Assembly: GCA_003669055.1 (NCBI GenBank)
Contig: RAYB01000032.1
Coordinates: forward strand, 1-60,417
Direction of reading: 5' to 3'
Length of the DNA: 60,417 nucleotides
DNA from: a bacterium 1XD21-70
Lineage (GTDB): Bacteria > Bacillota > Clostridia > Lachnospirales > Lachnospiraceae
Positions within the stretch are counted from its first letter, which is position 1. Each line of letters starts with the position of its first letter. The notes beneath the pieces were generated by a model. That model worked only from the letters and a program-made list of their open reading frames with translations, made no database searches and had not been told where the DNA came from. The position numbers were made by a program, and so were the translations under genes. Of the stretch, positions 17,185-25,759 are shown piece by piece.

Positions 17185-17543
17185 TGACGGAATTGGTAAA
17201 AGCATTTTTGGTAGGCGGGGCAATCTGCGCCCTGGTGCAGGTTTTACTGAACAAAACAAAGCTGATGCCAGGGCGGGTAATGGTTCTTTTAGTAGTATCA
17301 GGGGCATTCTTAGGATGGCTGGGGATTTATGAGCCGTTTGCAAAATGGGCAGGTGCAGGTGCCTCGGTGCCGCTCCTCGGTTTTGGCAATACCCTGTGGA
17401 AGGGGGTTGCCAAGAGCCTGGGGGAGGAGGGGTTCTTGGGAATCTTCAAGGGAGGCCTGACAGCGGCTTCTGCAGGGATTGCGGGGGCAATCATATTTGG
17501 CTATCTGGGCTCCCTTGCATTTAAACCGAAAATGAAAGAGTGA
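17184..17543 (+). CDS. spoVAE: Stage V sporulation protein AE
   Basis: This small membrane protein (119 residues from ATG 17184) belongs to the SpoVA channel for dipicolinic acid. It shows about four hydrophobic segments with the family-typical Gly-rich text GGAICALVQ at the start, SGAFLGWLGIYEPFAKWAGAG in the middle and GGLTAASAGIAGAI near the end. Its ATG overlaps the spoVAD stop (TGATG); the GTG at 17181 is an equally spaced alternative behind GGAGGG. The gene is directly followed by a strong symmetrical terminator. Confidence 0.9.
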   Translation: MTELVKAFLVGGAICALVQVLLNKTKLMPGRVMVLLVVSGAFLGWLGIYEPFAKWAGAGASVPLLGFGNTLWKGVAKSLGEEGFLGIFKGGLTAASAGIAGAIIFGYLGSLAFKPKMKE

Positions 17544-17571
17544 TGGCAGCATTTGCTGCCATCACTCTTTT
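17537..17571. terminator. Bidirectional terminator between spoVAE and PBP gene
   Basis: A perfect 14-bp inverted repeat (17537-17550 and 17555-17568) with a four-base loop overlaps the spoVAE stop codon. A CTCTTTT run follows on the plus strand, and CTCTTTCATTTT follows on the minus strand, so it can serve both convergent genes. Confidence 0.85.
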
Positions 17572-17578
17572 GCTGGGG

Positions 17579-20245
17579 TCAGTCTTGTCCGGGTCCCCTG
17601 GAAATTGCGGAGCCGGAGTATCCGGCACCCGGGGACACATAGCCTGGGCCGATCGGTTTTGGCTCGCTGCTCTCACTGCTCTCGGGAACCTCCCCTTCTT
17701 CCGGCTCGATAATTGCCGCAGCATGTCCGGGGCAATACCGTGAGGACAAGGCAAAGGCAGAGTCGTCAGTGGAAGATTCGGCATCTGCCGGCAGTGCGAT
17801 GCGCACCCGGGTAGCCCGCGGGCAGAACGTTCCCGGCAGCAGCCCGGAGGAAGCGCATACCGTGGTGCGTACATGGGTATCACAGACTTCCGTGGGAACG
17901 CTCCCCTTGGCAAAATATTCGGTGTAGATGGCGTTCCCCCTGGGGTCATTGGAGCAGACGCCCGGGATAGCCAGCTTGCCTGATTTGCGGCATATCTCTG
18001 CCGTCTCCACGCTGTCCGGCACATCGAAGCCGGGATCCGGGAGATTCTCATGGAGCCTTGTCATGATCTTGCGCCAGATCGCTTTGTGGAAGGAGGTGTT
18101 GCCGTTGATCCCTCCTAGGCGCTGGTTGTTGTCGCAGCCAGCCCAGATGCCGGCGGTGTAGTAGGGGGTAAAGCCTACAAACCAGATATCCACATTGTTG
18201 GAGGTGGTTCCGCTCTTGCCGGCATTGGACATCCCCGGGATATTCGCCGCCACGCTGGTGGAATTGACGCTGACGCCGGAACGCGCAAATTTGCGGTGGC
18301 TTTCCATGGAGTCAGACAAGGCGTCCGTGAGGAGGAATGCGGTTGAGTCTTTGATCACCCGGTGGGTCTCCGGCTCGTTGTCGATCAGGATCTTGCCGTT
18401 ATGGTCCAGGATCCGGGTGAAAAAGACCGGTTTGGTATAAATGCCGTCATTGGCAATGGAAGCATAGGCGGCCGTAAGTTCTAAGTTCGTGACGCCCCTG
18501 GTGATGCCGCCTAAGGCGGTGGCGGCATTTAAGTCGGTGTCAGTCAGGGTGGAAATGCCGAAGTTTTTGGCATACTCCACGCCAAGCTGGGGATACACGG
18601 TTTCCATCAGGCAGCGGACAGCCACAATGTTCATCGAATAAATAATGCCGTCCCGGATGCTGGAGTAGCCTAAGTAGCCCTGGCTATACCAGTTGGAAAA
18701 AGTCTTTTTGTCCACCGTGAACGGCTCGTCGTAGTAGACTGTGCCCAGGGTGGCGCCGCAGGTATCGATAGCGGGGGCAAAAGCGGTGATGACCTTGAAG
18801 GTGGAGCCTGGCTGACGGGTGGAGCCGCTTGCGCGGTTTAAGGTCAGGCTGTCGGTCTTCGGGCCGCGGCCGCCGCTGATAGCCTTGACTTGCCCGGTTC
18901 TCTGGTCCATAATCACGAAAGAGACCTGGGGCTGCAGCACCGCAGTGAACTTTTCACCGATAATCGTATCTTCCGGAGCCAGCCGGTAGGCCTTGTAGGC
19001 TTCCACATCGGCCTTGGCGGCATCCTCCGTATTGTACAGGCCGTCAAATTTGTCATGGAGCACGTTTCTGTGCCAGTTCTGGATGTCTTTTTCCGAGAAA
19101 TGCTCGGCCTCCCCGTCCATGTGCCTTACAGACAGCCGGTATTCAACAGAGTAGCGCGTGGCGGTATAGTTGGCCGGGTTATTGACCTCCTCGTCCACAA
19201 TCGCCTGGATGGCCGGATCCAGGGTGGTCTGGATCTGCAGGCCGCCGCCGTAGAGCAGGTTGTGTGCCTGCGTCTCCGAGTAGCCAAGCTTTTCCATGAG
19301 CGAATCCTTGACCTGCTGGATCAGTTCATCGGTAAAATAGCTGTAGGGCGTGGTGGCGGCTTCCCGCGCCACGATATTGACATTTTGGATGCGGGAGTAG
19401 ACGTCATCGGCCAGCGCTTCCTCCTGCTGCCATTTTTCGATATACCCCTGGTCTACCATATACTGCAAGATAATCTCGCGTTTTTCCGCGTTGTTCTCCG
19501 GGTGGGAGATGGGGTCAAAGCGGGACGGGCTCTGGGTGATCCCGGCTAATACCGTGGCCTCGGATAAGGTGAGGTCAGAAACTTCCTTATCAAAATAGCG
19601 GCGTGCCGCAACCTTGACGCCCAGGGCATTGTTGCCTAAATTGATGGTGTTTAAATAGTTGGTAAGGATCAGTTCCTTGTTCATGGATTTGCTGAGCTGT
19701 AGGGCCAGGTACTGTTCCTGCAGCTTCCGCTCCAGCTTGGCGCCAAAGCTGGCCTCCATGCCGCCGTTGAAAACATTGTTTTTGATCAGCTGCTGGGTGA
19801 TGGTGCTTCCTCCTCCGCGGTTTTCCTTGGTGATCACGCCGTAAGCAGCGCGGGAAATGGAGCGCAGGTCAATGCCGTTGTGCTTCCAGAAACGAGCATC
19901 CTCGATGGCGACAAAGGCGTTGATCAGGTCTTTGGGAAGTTCATCATAGGAGGCCTCCTCCCGGTTGGCGCCTGCCATGACCAGGGTGTCGGTCAGGTTC
20001 CCGGCGCTGTCGTAGATCGTGGTGGCATAGCCCATGGGGACGATGCTTTCCACATCAATGTCCGGTGCGCTGTCAATGATGCCCATGAACATGCCGAAGC
20101 CGGTGCTGCATATCACCAGGACAGTAAACAGGCAGAGGACAAAACAGGTTTTAAAGATGGTCAGCAGGATGCGGGAAGTATATTTCTCGGCGTTGGAATG
20201 AGCCGCTTTTATCTTCTTTTCAGTTGCATGCTTTCCGTAATTCAT
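17579..20245 (-). CDS. Class A penicillin-binding protein (PBP1A family)
   Basis: This 888-residue bifunctional enzyme polymerises and cross-links peptidoglycan on the outer face of the membrane. A cytoplasmic tail is followed by one membrane helix (about 26-56). The glycosyltransferase 51 domain has EDARFWKHNG with catalytic Glu115, and GGSTITQQL. The transpeptidase domain has the serine motif STFK at 481-484, a YSMN segment for the SxN motif, and GKSGTTSN for the KTG-type motif (here KSGT). The C-terminal 100 residues are Ser/Pro/Glu-rich and probably extend into the wall. The start has AGGAGG upstream and a good minus-strand promoter. The gene stands alone, convergent with spoVAE and divergent from yigZ. 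Confidence 0.92.
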   Translation of the reverse strand: MNYGKHATEKKIKAAHSNAEKYTSRILLTIFKTCFVLCLFTVLVICSTGFGMFMGIIDSAPDIDVESIVPMGYATTIYDSAGNLTDTLVMAGANREEASYDELPKDLINAFVAIEDARFWKHNGIDLRSISRAAYGVITKENRGGGSTITQQLIKNNVFNGGMEASFGAKLERKLQEQYLALQLSKSMNKELILTNYLNTINLGNNALGVKVAARRYFDKEVSDLTLSEATVLAGITQSPSRFDPISHPENNAEKREIILQYMVDQGYIEKWQQEEALADDVYSRIQNVNIVAREAATTPYSYFTDELIQQVKDSLMEKLGYSETQAHNLLYGGGLQIQTTLDPAIQAIVDEEVNNPANYTATRYSVEYRLSVRHMDGEAEHFSEKDIQNWHRNVLHDKFDGLYNTEDAAKADVEAYKAYRLAPEDTIIGEKFTAVLQPQVSFVIMDQRTGQVKAISGGRGPKTDSLTLNRASGSTRQPGSTFKVITAFAPAIDTCGATLGTVYYDEPFTVDKKTFSNWYSQGYLGYSSIRDGIIYSMNIVAVRCLMETVYPQLGVEYAKNFGISTLTDTDLNAATALGGITRGVTNLELTAAYASIANDGIYTKPVFFTRILDHNGKILIDNEPETHRVIKDSTAFLLTDALSDSMESHRKFARSGVSVNSTSVAANIPGMSNAGKSGTTSNNVDIWFVGFTPYYTAGIWAGCDNNQRLGGINGNTSFHKAIWRKIMTRLHENLPDPGFDVPDSVETAEICRKSGKLAIPGVCSNDPRGNAIYTEYFAKGSVPTEVCDTHVRTTVCASSGLLPGTFCPRATRVRIALPADAESSTDDSAFALSSRYCPGHAAAIIEPEEGEVPESSESSEPKPIGPGYVSPGAGYSGSAISRGPGQD

Positions 20246-20281
20246 AAGTTCCTCCTTTCAGAGAGTAAAAACCTGGATTCC

Positions 20282-20310
20282 ATTATAGCAAAAATTGTGG
20301 TACAATTCAA
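20282..20310 (-). promoter_or_regulatory. Sigma-A promoter of the PBP gene
   Basis: On the minus strand TTGAAT (20310-20305), a 17-base spacer and a perfect TATAAT (20287-20282) precede the PBP start by about 37 bases. The same region holds a weaker plus-strand TACAAT (20301-20306) that may serve yigZ. Confidence 0.65.
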
Positions 20311-20352
20311 TAAGGTTAAAAAGATTGAACCGTGATCAGGAGGGATGGCTTT

Positions 20353-21003
20353 ATGATGGAGGCATATAAGATCCTTTACCAGGGCGGAGAAGGGGAACTG
20401 GTGGAGAAAAAATCACGCTTTATTGCTACAACAAGGCCGGTGAAGACGGAGGAGGAAGCGGCAGCATTTGTGGAAGAGACGAAAAAAAAATACTGGGACG
20501 CCAGACATAACTGCCATGCCTATGTGATCGGGGAGAGGGGGCAGCTATGCCGCTGCAGCGACGACGGGGAACCGGCGCAGACGGCAGGCAGGCCGATGCT
20601 GGATGTCCTTTTAGGGGAAGGGGTGCGGGATGCCTGCGTGGTGGTAACGCGGTATTTTGGCGGCACGCTTTTGGGGACCGGCGGGCTGGTGCGTGCCTAT
20701 TCCGGTGCCGTGCAGGAGGCGCTGCGCCATAGCGTCATCGTGGAAAAGACCCCTGGCAGGCGGCTGCGGGTCGTCACGGATTATAACGGGATCGGCAAGA
20801 TCCAGTACGTGGCGGCACAGCTGGGGGTTCTCGTACTGGATACGGAGTATACGGAGCAGGTGGCGGTGACCTTGATGGCGCCTCTGCCCCTGGAGCGGCA
20901 GCTGATTGCCCAGGTGACGGAGCGGACGGCAGGGAAGGCCCGGATTGAGGACGGGGGGACGTGCTATTACGGTCTGGCACAGGGGGAGGTGCTGCAATTT
21001 TAA
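20353..21003 (+). CDS. yigZ: YigZ/IMPACT family protein (UPF0029)
   Basis: This 216-residue protein matches the YigZ/IMPACT family: KKSRFIA near the N terminus, DARHNCHAYV, the hallmark CSDDGEPAQTAGRPML, and VTRYFGGTLLGTGGLVRAY. A C-terminal ferredoxin-like domain (about 135-216) completes the family architecture. The eukaryotic relative IMPACT regulates translation under stress; the bacterial role is not well defined. The ATG at 20353 has AGGAGG about nine bases upstream; the GTG at 20332 is less likely because it precedes that site. Three near-copies of GCTGCCAAAAT follow at 21024-21057, outside the gene. Confidence 0.88.
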   Translation: MMEAYKILYQGGEGELVEKKSRFIATTRPVKTEEEAAAFVEETKKKYWDARHNCHAYVIGERGQLCRCSDDGEPAQTAGRPMLDVLLGEGVRDACVVVTRYFGGTLLGTGGLVRAYSGAVQEALRHSVIVEKTPGRRLRVVTDYNGIGKIQYVAAQLGVLVLDTEYTEQVAVTLMAPLPLERQLIAQVTERTAGKARIEDGGTCYYGLAQGEVLQF

Positions 21004-21067
21004 ACGCGGGTTCCGCCGTTTTTGCTGCCAAAATGCTGCCCAAAATGCTGCCAAAACAAATAACTGC

Positions 21068-21096
21068 TTGCAATCTTTCCCCGAAAATGTTATATT
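21068..21096 (+). promoter_or_regulatory. Candidate promoter of typA leader
   Basis: TTGCAA (21068-21073), 17 bases, TATATT (21091-21096). The predicted start is near 21103, just before the hairpin at 21119. Confidence 0.5.
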
Positions 21097-21118
21097 AATA
21101 CATTGTAGATTATCAGGA

Positions 21119-21151
21119 GCTAAGGACCGACACCGTGTTCTTAGCTTTTTT
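21119..21151 (+). terminator. Terminator hairpin in the typA leader (possible attenuator)
   Basis: GCTAAGGAC (21119-21127) pairs with GTTCTTAGC (21137-21145) with one G-U pair, followed by six T's. It lies about 16 bases after a predicted start and 70 bases before typA. It could end yigZ transcription or attenuate typA. Confidence 0.7.
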
Positions 21152-21221
21152 GGAGGAGAAAGGTGGAGGGAATCCTTCACCCGTCTCTGCCTGCAGCGGC
21201 AGGGGCAAAATGGAGGGAAAG

Positions 21222-23045
21222 ATGAAAAGAGAAGATGTCAGGAATGTGGCGATTATTGCACACGTAGACCATGGTAAGACCACATTGGTAGATGAACTGT
21301 TAAAGAGCAGCGGGGTGTTCCGCGCCAACCAGGAGGTTGTGGAGCGGGTGATGGACTCCAACGATATTGAGAGGGAGAGGGGGATTACCATCCTTTCCAA
21401 GAACACCGCCGTTTTTTACAACGATATCAGGATTAATATTATAGACACCCCCGGGCATGCCGATTTCGGCGGAGAGGTAGAGCGGGTGCTCAAGATGGTA
21501 AACGGCGTCATCCTGGTGGTGGATGCCTACGAAGGGCCGATGCCGCAGACAAAGTTTGTGCTGAAGAAGGCGCTGGAACTGGATCTCCCGGCGATTGTCT
21601 GCATCAACAAGATTGACCGGCCGGAGGCCAGGCCGAAGGAGGTCATCGACGAGGTGCTGGAACTGTTTATGGACCTGGACGCCTCGGACGAGCAGCTTGA
21701 CTGCCCATTTGTGTTTGCTTCCGCACGGGCTGGCTTTGCCAAGAAGAACCTAGAAGACCCGGAAGGGGATATGAGGCCGCTGTTTGAGACGATTGTGGAC
21801 TATATCCCGGCTCCGGAAGGGGATCCAAAGGCAGATGCCCAGATTTTGATCAGCACGATTGATTACAACGAATATGTGGGGCGGATTGGGATTGGCAAGA
21901 TTGACAACGGGACGGTGCGCGTGAACCAGGAGTGCGTGATTGTCAACCACCATGACCCGGACAAGCTGCGCAAGGTGAAGCTGGGCAAGCTTTACCAGTT
22001 CGACGGGCTGAACCGGGTGGAAGTGGCGGAGGCGACGGTAGGGGATATCGTGGCCATGTCCGGTATCACGGACCTGCACATCGGCGATACGATCTGTTCC
22101 CCGGAGAACCCGCAGTCTATCCCGTTCCAGAAGATTTCCGAGCCGACGATCGCCATGAATTTCATGGTCAATGACAGCCCTCTGGCAGGGCAGGAGGGAA
22201 AGTTTGTCACCTCCCGCCATATCCGGGAACGCCTGTTTAAGGAACTGAATACGGACGTGAGCCTGCGGGTGGAGGAGACGGATTCCCCGGATTGTTTTAA
22301 GGTGTCCGGGCGCGGCGAACTGCACCTGTCGGTGCTGATTGAGAATATGCGCCGGGAAGGCTATGAGTTTGCGGTCAGCAAGGCGGAGGTATTGTACAAG
22401 TACAATGAGAGGAACCAGAAGCAGGAGCCGATGGAACTGGCCTATATTGACGTGCCGGAGGAGTTTACCGGCAACGTGATCCAGAAGCTGACCTCCCGGA
22501 AGGGGGAACTGCAGGGCATGAGCCCGGTGAGCGGCGGCTATACCCGCCTGGAATTTGCCATCCCGTCCAGGGGGCTGATCGGCTACCGCGGCGAATTTTT
22601 GACGGATACGAAGGGCAACGGCATCATGAATACGATTTTTGACGGCTATGCCCCCTACAAGGGAGACTTGAATTACCGCAAGACCGGTTCCCTGATCGCC
22701 TACGAGAGCGGCGAGACGATCACTTACGGGCTGTTCAATGCCCAGGAACGCGGGCTTCTGTTTGTGGGGCCGGGGGAGAAGGTATATGGAGGCATGGTGA
22801 TCGGACAGAACCCGAAGGCAGAGGACATTGAGGTGAATGTCTGCAAGACGAAAAAACTGACCAATACCCGTTCCTCCAGCGCAGACGAAGCACTTAAGCT
22901 GGTGCCGAAAAAAGAAATGAGCCTGGAGCAGTGCCTGGAATTTATCGATACGGACGAACTGCTGGAGGTGACCCCGAAAAACCTGCGGATCCGCAAAAAG
23001 ATCTTGGATCCCACCCTGCGCAAGCGCGCGTCATTTAAAAAGTAA
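21222..23045 (+). CDS. typA: Ribosome-associated GTPase TypA/BipA
   Basis: TypA (607 residues) is a translational GTPase related to EF-G that helps ribosome assembly and stress or cold adaptation. The G1 motif HVDHGKTT is near residue 14. [12 protein letters not shown] (G3) and NKIDRPEA (G4) follow, and the C-terminal half has [11 protein letters not shown] and [18 protein letters not shown], typical of the family. The length matches the usual 600-615. The frame is open 29 codons upstream of 21222, through the leader hairpin region, but the ATG at 21222 with GGAGGG just upstream starts the conserved [18 protein letters not shown]. Expression may be limited by the hairpin at 21119-21151. Confidence 0.96.
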   Translation: MKREDVRNVAIIAHVDHGKTTLVDELLKSSGVFRANQEVVERVMDSNDIERERGITILSKNTAVFYNDIRINIIDTPGHADFGGEVERVLKMVNGVILVVDAYEGPMPQTKFVLKKALELDLPAIVCINKIDRPEARPKEVIDEVLELFMDLDASDEQLDCPFVFASARAGFAKKNLEDPEGDMRPLFETIVDYIPAPEGDPKADAQILISTIDYNEYVGRIGIGKIDNGTVRVNQECVIVNHHDPDKLRKVKLGKLYQFDGLNRVEVAEATVGDIVAMSGITDLHIGDTICSPENPQSIPFQKISEPTIAMNFMVNDSPLAGQEGKFVTSRHIRERLFKELNTDVSLRVEETDSPDCFKVSGRGELHLSVLIENMRREGYEFAVSKAEVLYKYNERNQKQEPMELAYIDVPEEFTGNVIQKLTSRKGELQGMSPVSGGYTRLEFAIPSRGLIGYRGEFLTDTKGNGIMNTIFDGYAPYKGDLNYRKTGSLIAYESGETITYGLFNAQERGLLFVGPGEKVYGGMVIGQNPKAEDIEVNVCKTKKLTNTRSSSADEALKLVPKKEMSLEQCLEFIDTDELLEVTPKNLRIRKKILDPTLRKRASFKK

Positions 23046-23104
23046 CCGGGCCGGGGAAACGGGCGCGGCTGGTGTCGGACTTTGGCGAGAGAAAAGCTTC
23101 ATAA

Positions 23105-23133
23105 TTGGGTTCTCCTTTTCATAGACATATAAG
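23105..23133 (+). promoter_or_regulatory. Candidate sigma-A promoter of the SSB-like gene
   Basis: TTGGGT (23105-23110), a 17-base spacer and TATAAG (23128-23133), about 55 bases before the start. The gene follows typA by 142 bases, so an own promoter is plausible. Confidence 0.4.
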
Positions 23134-23187
23134 TGAAGACAGTAAAACGCTGATATGAATATGAAAAAGGAAGAGGAGAGAAGTACC

Positions 23188-23835
23188 ATGGCAGAAAAAG
23201 TAATCGAAAATAACAAAGTCAGTGTAATTGGGGAGATCATTTCCGAGTTCACCTTCAGCCACGAAGTGTTCGGGGAAGGGTTTTATGTGGTGGATGTGGC
23301 GGTCAGCCGCCTAAGTGAGCAGGCAGACATCATCCCGCTGATGATTTCAGACCGGCTGATCCATGTGCAGGAGGATTACCGGGGCTGCACGGTGGAAGCC
23401 ATCGGCCAGTTCCGTTCTTATAACCGGCACGAAGGGGTGAAAAACCGCCTGGTGCTGTCGGTGTTCGTGCGGGAGATTAATTTCCTGGAAGAATTTACCG
23501 ATTACACAAAGACGAATCAGATCTTTTTGGACGGATATATCTGTAAGGCTCCGATTTACCGGAAAACGCCGCTCGGGAGGGAGATTGCCGACCTTCTGCT
23601 GGCAGTGAACCGGCCTTATGGCAAATCAGACTATATCCCATGCATCGCCTGGGGCCGCAACGCACGTTTTGCCTCCGGGTTTGAGGTGGGTACCCGGGTA
23701 CGGGTCTGGGGCAGGGTCCAGAGCCGGGAATATACCAAAAAGCTTTCCGAGACAGAATGTGAAAAGCGGGTTGCCTATGAAGTGTCAATCAGCAAGCTGG
23801 AATGTGGCGATGAGGAGATGCAAGGAATTATCTGA
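23188..23835 (+). CDS. Single-stranded DNA-binding protein-like, two OB folds
   Basis: This 215-residue protein looks like two OB-fold units in tandem. Residues about 1-105 are an SSB-like first unit (NNKVSVIGEIISEF, then FYVVDVAVSRL). Residues about 110-205 are a more typical SSB OB fold (TNQIFLDGYICKAPIYRKTP, LAVNRPYGKSDYIPCIAWG). Proteins of this layout are annotated as SSB in many Lachnospiraceae, in addition to the canonical short SSB, and it lacks the acidic C-terminal tip used by classical SSB to recruit partners. The ATG at 23188 has GGAGAG upstream; ATG 23155 lies before that site. A 41-codon gene overlaps its 3' end. Confidence 0.78.
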   Translation: MAEKVIENNKVSVIGEIISEFTFSHEVFGEGFYVVDVAVSRLSEQADIIPLMISDRLIHVQEDYRGCTVEAIGQFRSYNRHEGVKNRLVLSVFVREINFLEEFTDYTKTNQIFLDGYICKAPIYRKTPLGREIADLLLAVNRPYGKSDYIPCIAWGRNARFASGFEVGTRVRVWGRVQSREYTKKLSETECEKRVAYEVSISKLECGDEEMQGII

Positions 23836-23935
23836 GCGGATGCTTACGCTAAAAAACCGGCTGGTGCAGGAGCAGAAAGCAGCCTTTTGGAATGCGACGG
23901 AGGCAGGGCGGATGTCAGATATACTGAGGAGTTAA
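23810..23935 (+). CDS. Small hypothetical protein, 41 residues
   Basis: This short frame begins inside the end of the SSB-like gene and ends five bases before the adenosyltransferase gene. It would encode a basic helical peptide beginning MRRCKELSERM and containing AAFWNATEAGRMSDIL. Codon choice looks like the neighbouring genes, and the position in a tight gene chain fits a translationally coupled small protein. No dedicated ribosome binding site is obvious and I know no family for it. It could be a chance frame. Confidence 0.4.
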   Translation: MRRCKELSERMLTLKNRLVQEQKAAFWNATEAGRMSDILRS

Positions 23936-23940
23936 TAAGG

Positions 23941-24444
23941 ATGAAAACAGGGAAAATAGAAATTATTTATGGCGAGGGTTCCGGGAAGACGGCGATGGCG
24001 CTTGGCAGGGGGCTGCAGGCATTGGCACACCATAAAAAGGTGATTGCCATCCAATTCCTTAAGGGCAGCCAGAACCAGGACAAGATGGAGATCATCCGGC
24101 GCCTGGAGCCGGAGATGAATGTGTTCCGCTTTGAGAAGGCGGAATGCAATTTTGAAGAACTTTCCGAACTGGCAAAGCAGGAGGAGTGCGCCAATATCCG
24201 CAACGGTGTCAATTATGCCAGGAAGGTGCTGGTCACGGGGGAGTGTGACCTGCTGATTTTGGACGAGGTCCTGGGGCTTTTGGACCAGGAGATTATACTG
24301 GAACAAGAACTGGGGCAGATCCTCGAGGGCAGGGGAAGGGCAGATGTGATCCTCACAGGGAGGATCCTGCCGGAGAGCCTGTCTGCCATGGCAGACAGGA
24401 TTGACCGGATTACCAGGATTGCTTCGGGAAGGGAGCAGGGTTGA
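23941..24444 (+). CDS. Cob(I)yrinic acid a,c-diamide adenosyltransferase-like ATPase
   Basis: This 167-residue P-loop protein resembles CobA/CobO/BtuR enzymes, which transfer adenosyl from ATP to cob(I)alamin precursors. The P-loop GEGSGKTAM lies at about 10-18, QFLKG follows the second strand as in the family, and LLILDEVLGLL gives the Walker B Asp-Glu. It is shorter than typical CobO (about 180-200) because the N-terminal arm is missing, which is common in Lachnospiraceae versions. No cobalamin genes are nearby, so the substrate is an inference. The ATG at 23941 has GAGGAG about nine bases upstream. It lies between the SSB-like gene and the lysine riboswitch. Confidence 0.75.
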   Translation: MKTGKIEIIYGEGSGKTAMALGRGLQALAHHKKVIAIQFLKGSQNQDKMEIIRRLEPEMNVFRFEKAECNFEELSELAKQEECANIRNGVNYARKVLVTGECDLLILDEVLGLLDQEIILEQELGQILEGRGRADVILTGRILPESLSAMADRIDRITRIASGREQG

Positions 24445-24454
24445 AAAGTTCTGG

Positions 24455-24483
24455 TTGACAAAGCACAGCAATGATGATAGTAT
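24455..24483 (+). promoter_or_regulatory. Promoter of the dapA riboswitch leader
   Basis: A perfect TTGACA (24455-24460), a 17-base spacer and TAGTAT (24478-24483). The predicted start near 24490 falls right at the 5' end of the riboswitch. Confidence 0.65.
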
Positions 24484-24493
24484 TTTGATATTA

Positions 24494-24663
24494 TAGAAGT
24501 AGAGGTTGCGTAAGGCAAAAGTAAGCTGCCGGATGTTCCAGAGACAGGGGAAGGCAGCAGAAAGGGCCAAACGCCGAAGATGCATGCAGTCTGGCTGCAT
24601 TCGTCTGGGCGCAGGGTGAAGAACCTTGTGACTGTCATCCGGGATCGGGTGGAGTGCTTGAGG
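24494..24663 (+). ncRNA. Lysine riboswitch (L box) controlling dapA
   Basis: The leader carries the conserved L-box blocks in order: GTAGAGGTTGCG at the start, AAAAGTAAG in the next junction, CCAAACGCCGAAG, a TGCATGCAG/CTGCAT hairpin, TCTGGGCG, GACTGTCATCC and GGTGGAGTGCTT. The first and last blocks can close stem P1 (AAGTA with TGCTT). It lies between a TTGACA promoter and a strong terminator, upstream of dapA. Lysine binding would favour the terminator and lower dapA expression. Boundaries are approximate. Confidence 0.88.
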
Positions 24664-24714
24664 TCGGATGGGGAGCTGCTCAAAAAGAAGACTGTTAGGA
24701 TAAGATAACTTTTT

Positions 24715-24746
24715 GGGAAGCCGTCCGGACGGCTTCCCTGTTTTTT
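24715..24746 (+). terminator. Riboswitch expression-platform terminator
   Basis: GGGAAGCC pairs with GGCTTCCC, with further pairing into a GTCCGGAC tip, followed by GTTTTTTG and more T's. It stands 33 bases before dapA, as expected for the lysine-dependent terminator. Confidence 0.9.
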
Positions 24747-24778
24747 GTTTCTTTTTTGAGGATAAGGAGGAATTTACT

Positions 24779-25663
24779 ATGGCGATTTTTGAAGGCGCAG
24801 GAGTAGCATTGGTGACCCCGTTTTTGCCGGACGGGGAAGTGAATTATGACAAGCTGGAGGAACTGCTAGAGGAGCAGATTGCCGGTGGGACGGATGCCAT
24901 TATCTCGTGCGGCACGACTGGGGAATCTTCCACCATGAGCCATGAGGAGCATATCGAAGTGGTGAGGTTTACCTGTGAGGTGGTAAAAAAGAGGATCCCG
25001 GTCATAGCCGGTACCGGCTCCAACTCCACGAGGGAGGCAGTCCATTTGTCGGAGGAGGCTGAAAAAGCCGGCGCAGATGGGCTTTTGCTGGTTACGCCTT
25101 ATTACAATAAGGCAACCCAGGCAGGGCTTTATGCCCATTACACGGCAGTTGCAGGCGCGGTGGGGATTCCGATCCTTCTGTACCATATCCCCGGGCGTAC
25201 CGGTGTAACCATGTCGCCGGAGACGATGGTAAGGCTTTGCAGGGAGGTGCCGAATATTGTCGGCATCAAGGAGGCCAGCGCTAATTTTTCAGCCATTGCT
25301 GAGATCATGAACTTGGCTGACGGGTGTGTGGATCTCTATTCCGGCAATGATGACCAGATTGTCCCGCTTTTGTCCCTCGGGGGGAAGGGAGTGATCTCGG
25401 TGCTCTCCAATATTGCGCCCCGGCAGACACACGATATCTGCGAGGCATATATGGCAGGGGATGTGAAGAGAAGCTGTGAACTGCAGCTGCAGGCGATTCC
25501 GCTGGTCAATGCCCTGTTCTGTGAGGTGAACCCGATCCCGGTTAAGGCTGCCATGAACCTGATGGGAAAAAACACAGGGCCTTTGAGGATGCCGCTGACC
25601 GAGATGGAGCCGCAGAACAAAAAACGCCTGGCAAAGGCGATGAGGGAGTACGGGCTTTTGTAA
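24779..25663 (+). CDS. dapA: 4-hydroxy-tetrahydrodipicolinate synthase
   Basis: DapA (294 residues) condenses pyruvate with aspartate semialdehyde, the first committed step to diaminopimelate and lysine. It is a TIM-barrel aldolase. Family landmarks are VALVTPF near the N terminus, the pyruvate-binding GTTGESS (about 45-51), the tyrosine in LVTPYYNKATQ, and the Schiff-base lysine in VGIKEAS. The frame is open 22 codons upstream through the terminator; the ATG at 24779 with AAGGAGG upstream is the right start. The lysine riboswitch upstream implies feedback by lysine. dapB follows, and in a spore former the product also supplies dipicolinate, which links it to the spoVA genes. Confidence 0.97.
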   Translation: MAIFEGAGVALVTPFLPDGEVNYDKLEELLEEQIAGGTDAIISCGTTGESSTMSHEEHIEVVRFTCEVVKKRIPVIAGTGSNSTREAVHLSEEAEKAGADGLLLVTPYYNKATQAGLYAHYTAVAGAVGIPILLYHIPGRTGVTMSPETMVRLCREVPNIVGIKEASANFSAIAEIMNLADGCVDLYSGNDDQIVPLLSLGGKGVISVLSNIAPRQTHDICEAYMAGDVKRSCELQLQAIPLVNALFCEVNPIPVKAAMNLMGKNTGPLRMPLTEMEPQNKKRLAKAMREYGLL

Positions 25664-25759
25664 ATTTTCGGATGGCTCTGCAGAGCCGTCCCGGTTTGGC
25701 GGGAACCGCCGAAAAACGGATACCCGGGCAGGGTGTAAAGAGGAGAGGATGGGAATACT

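Noticed and set aside
18890-20335. Plus-strand frames opposite the penicillin-binding protein
   Set aside because: They are antisense shadows of a complete GT51/transpeptidase gene with catalytic motifs on the minus strand.
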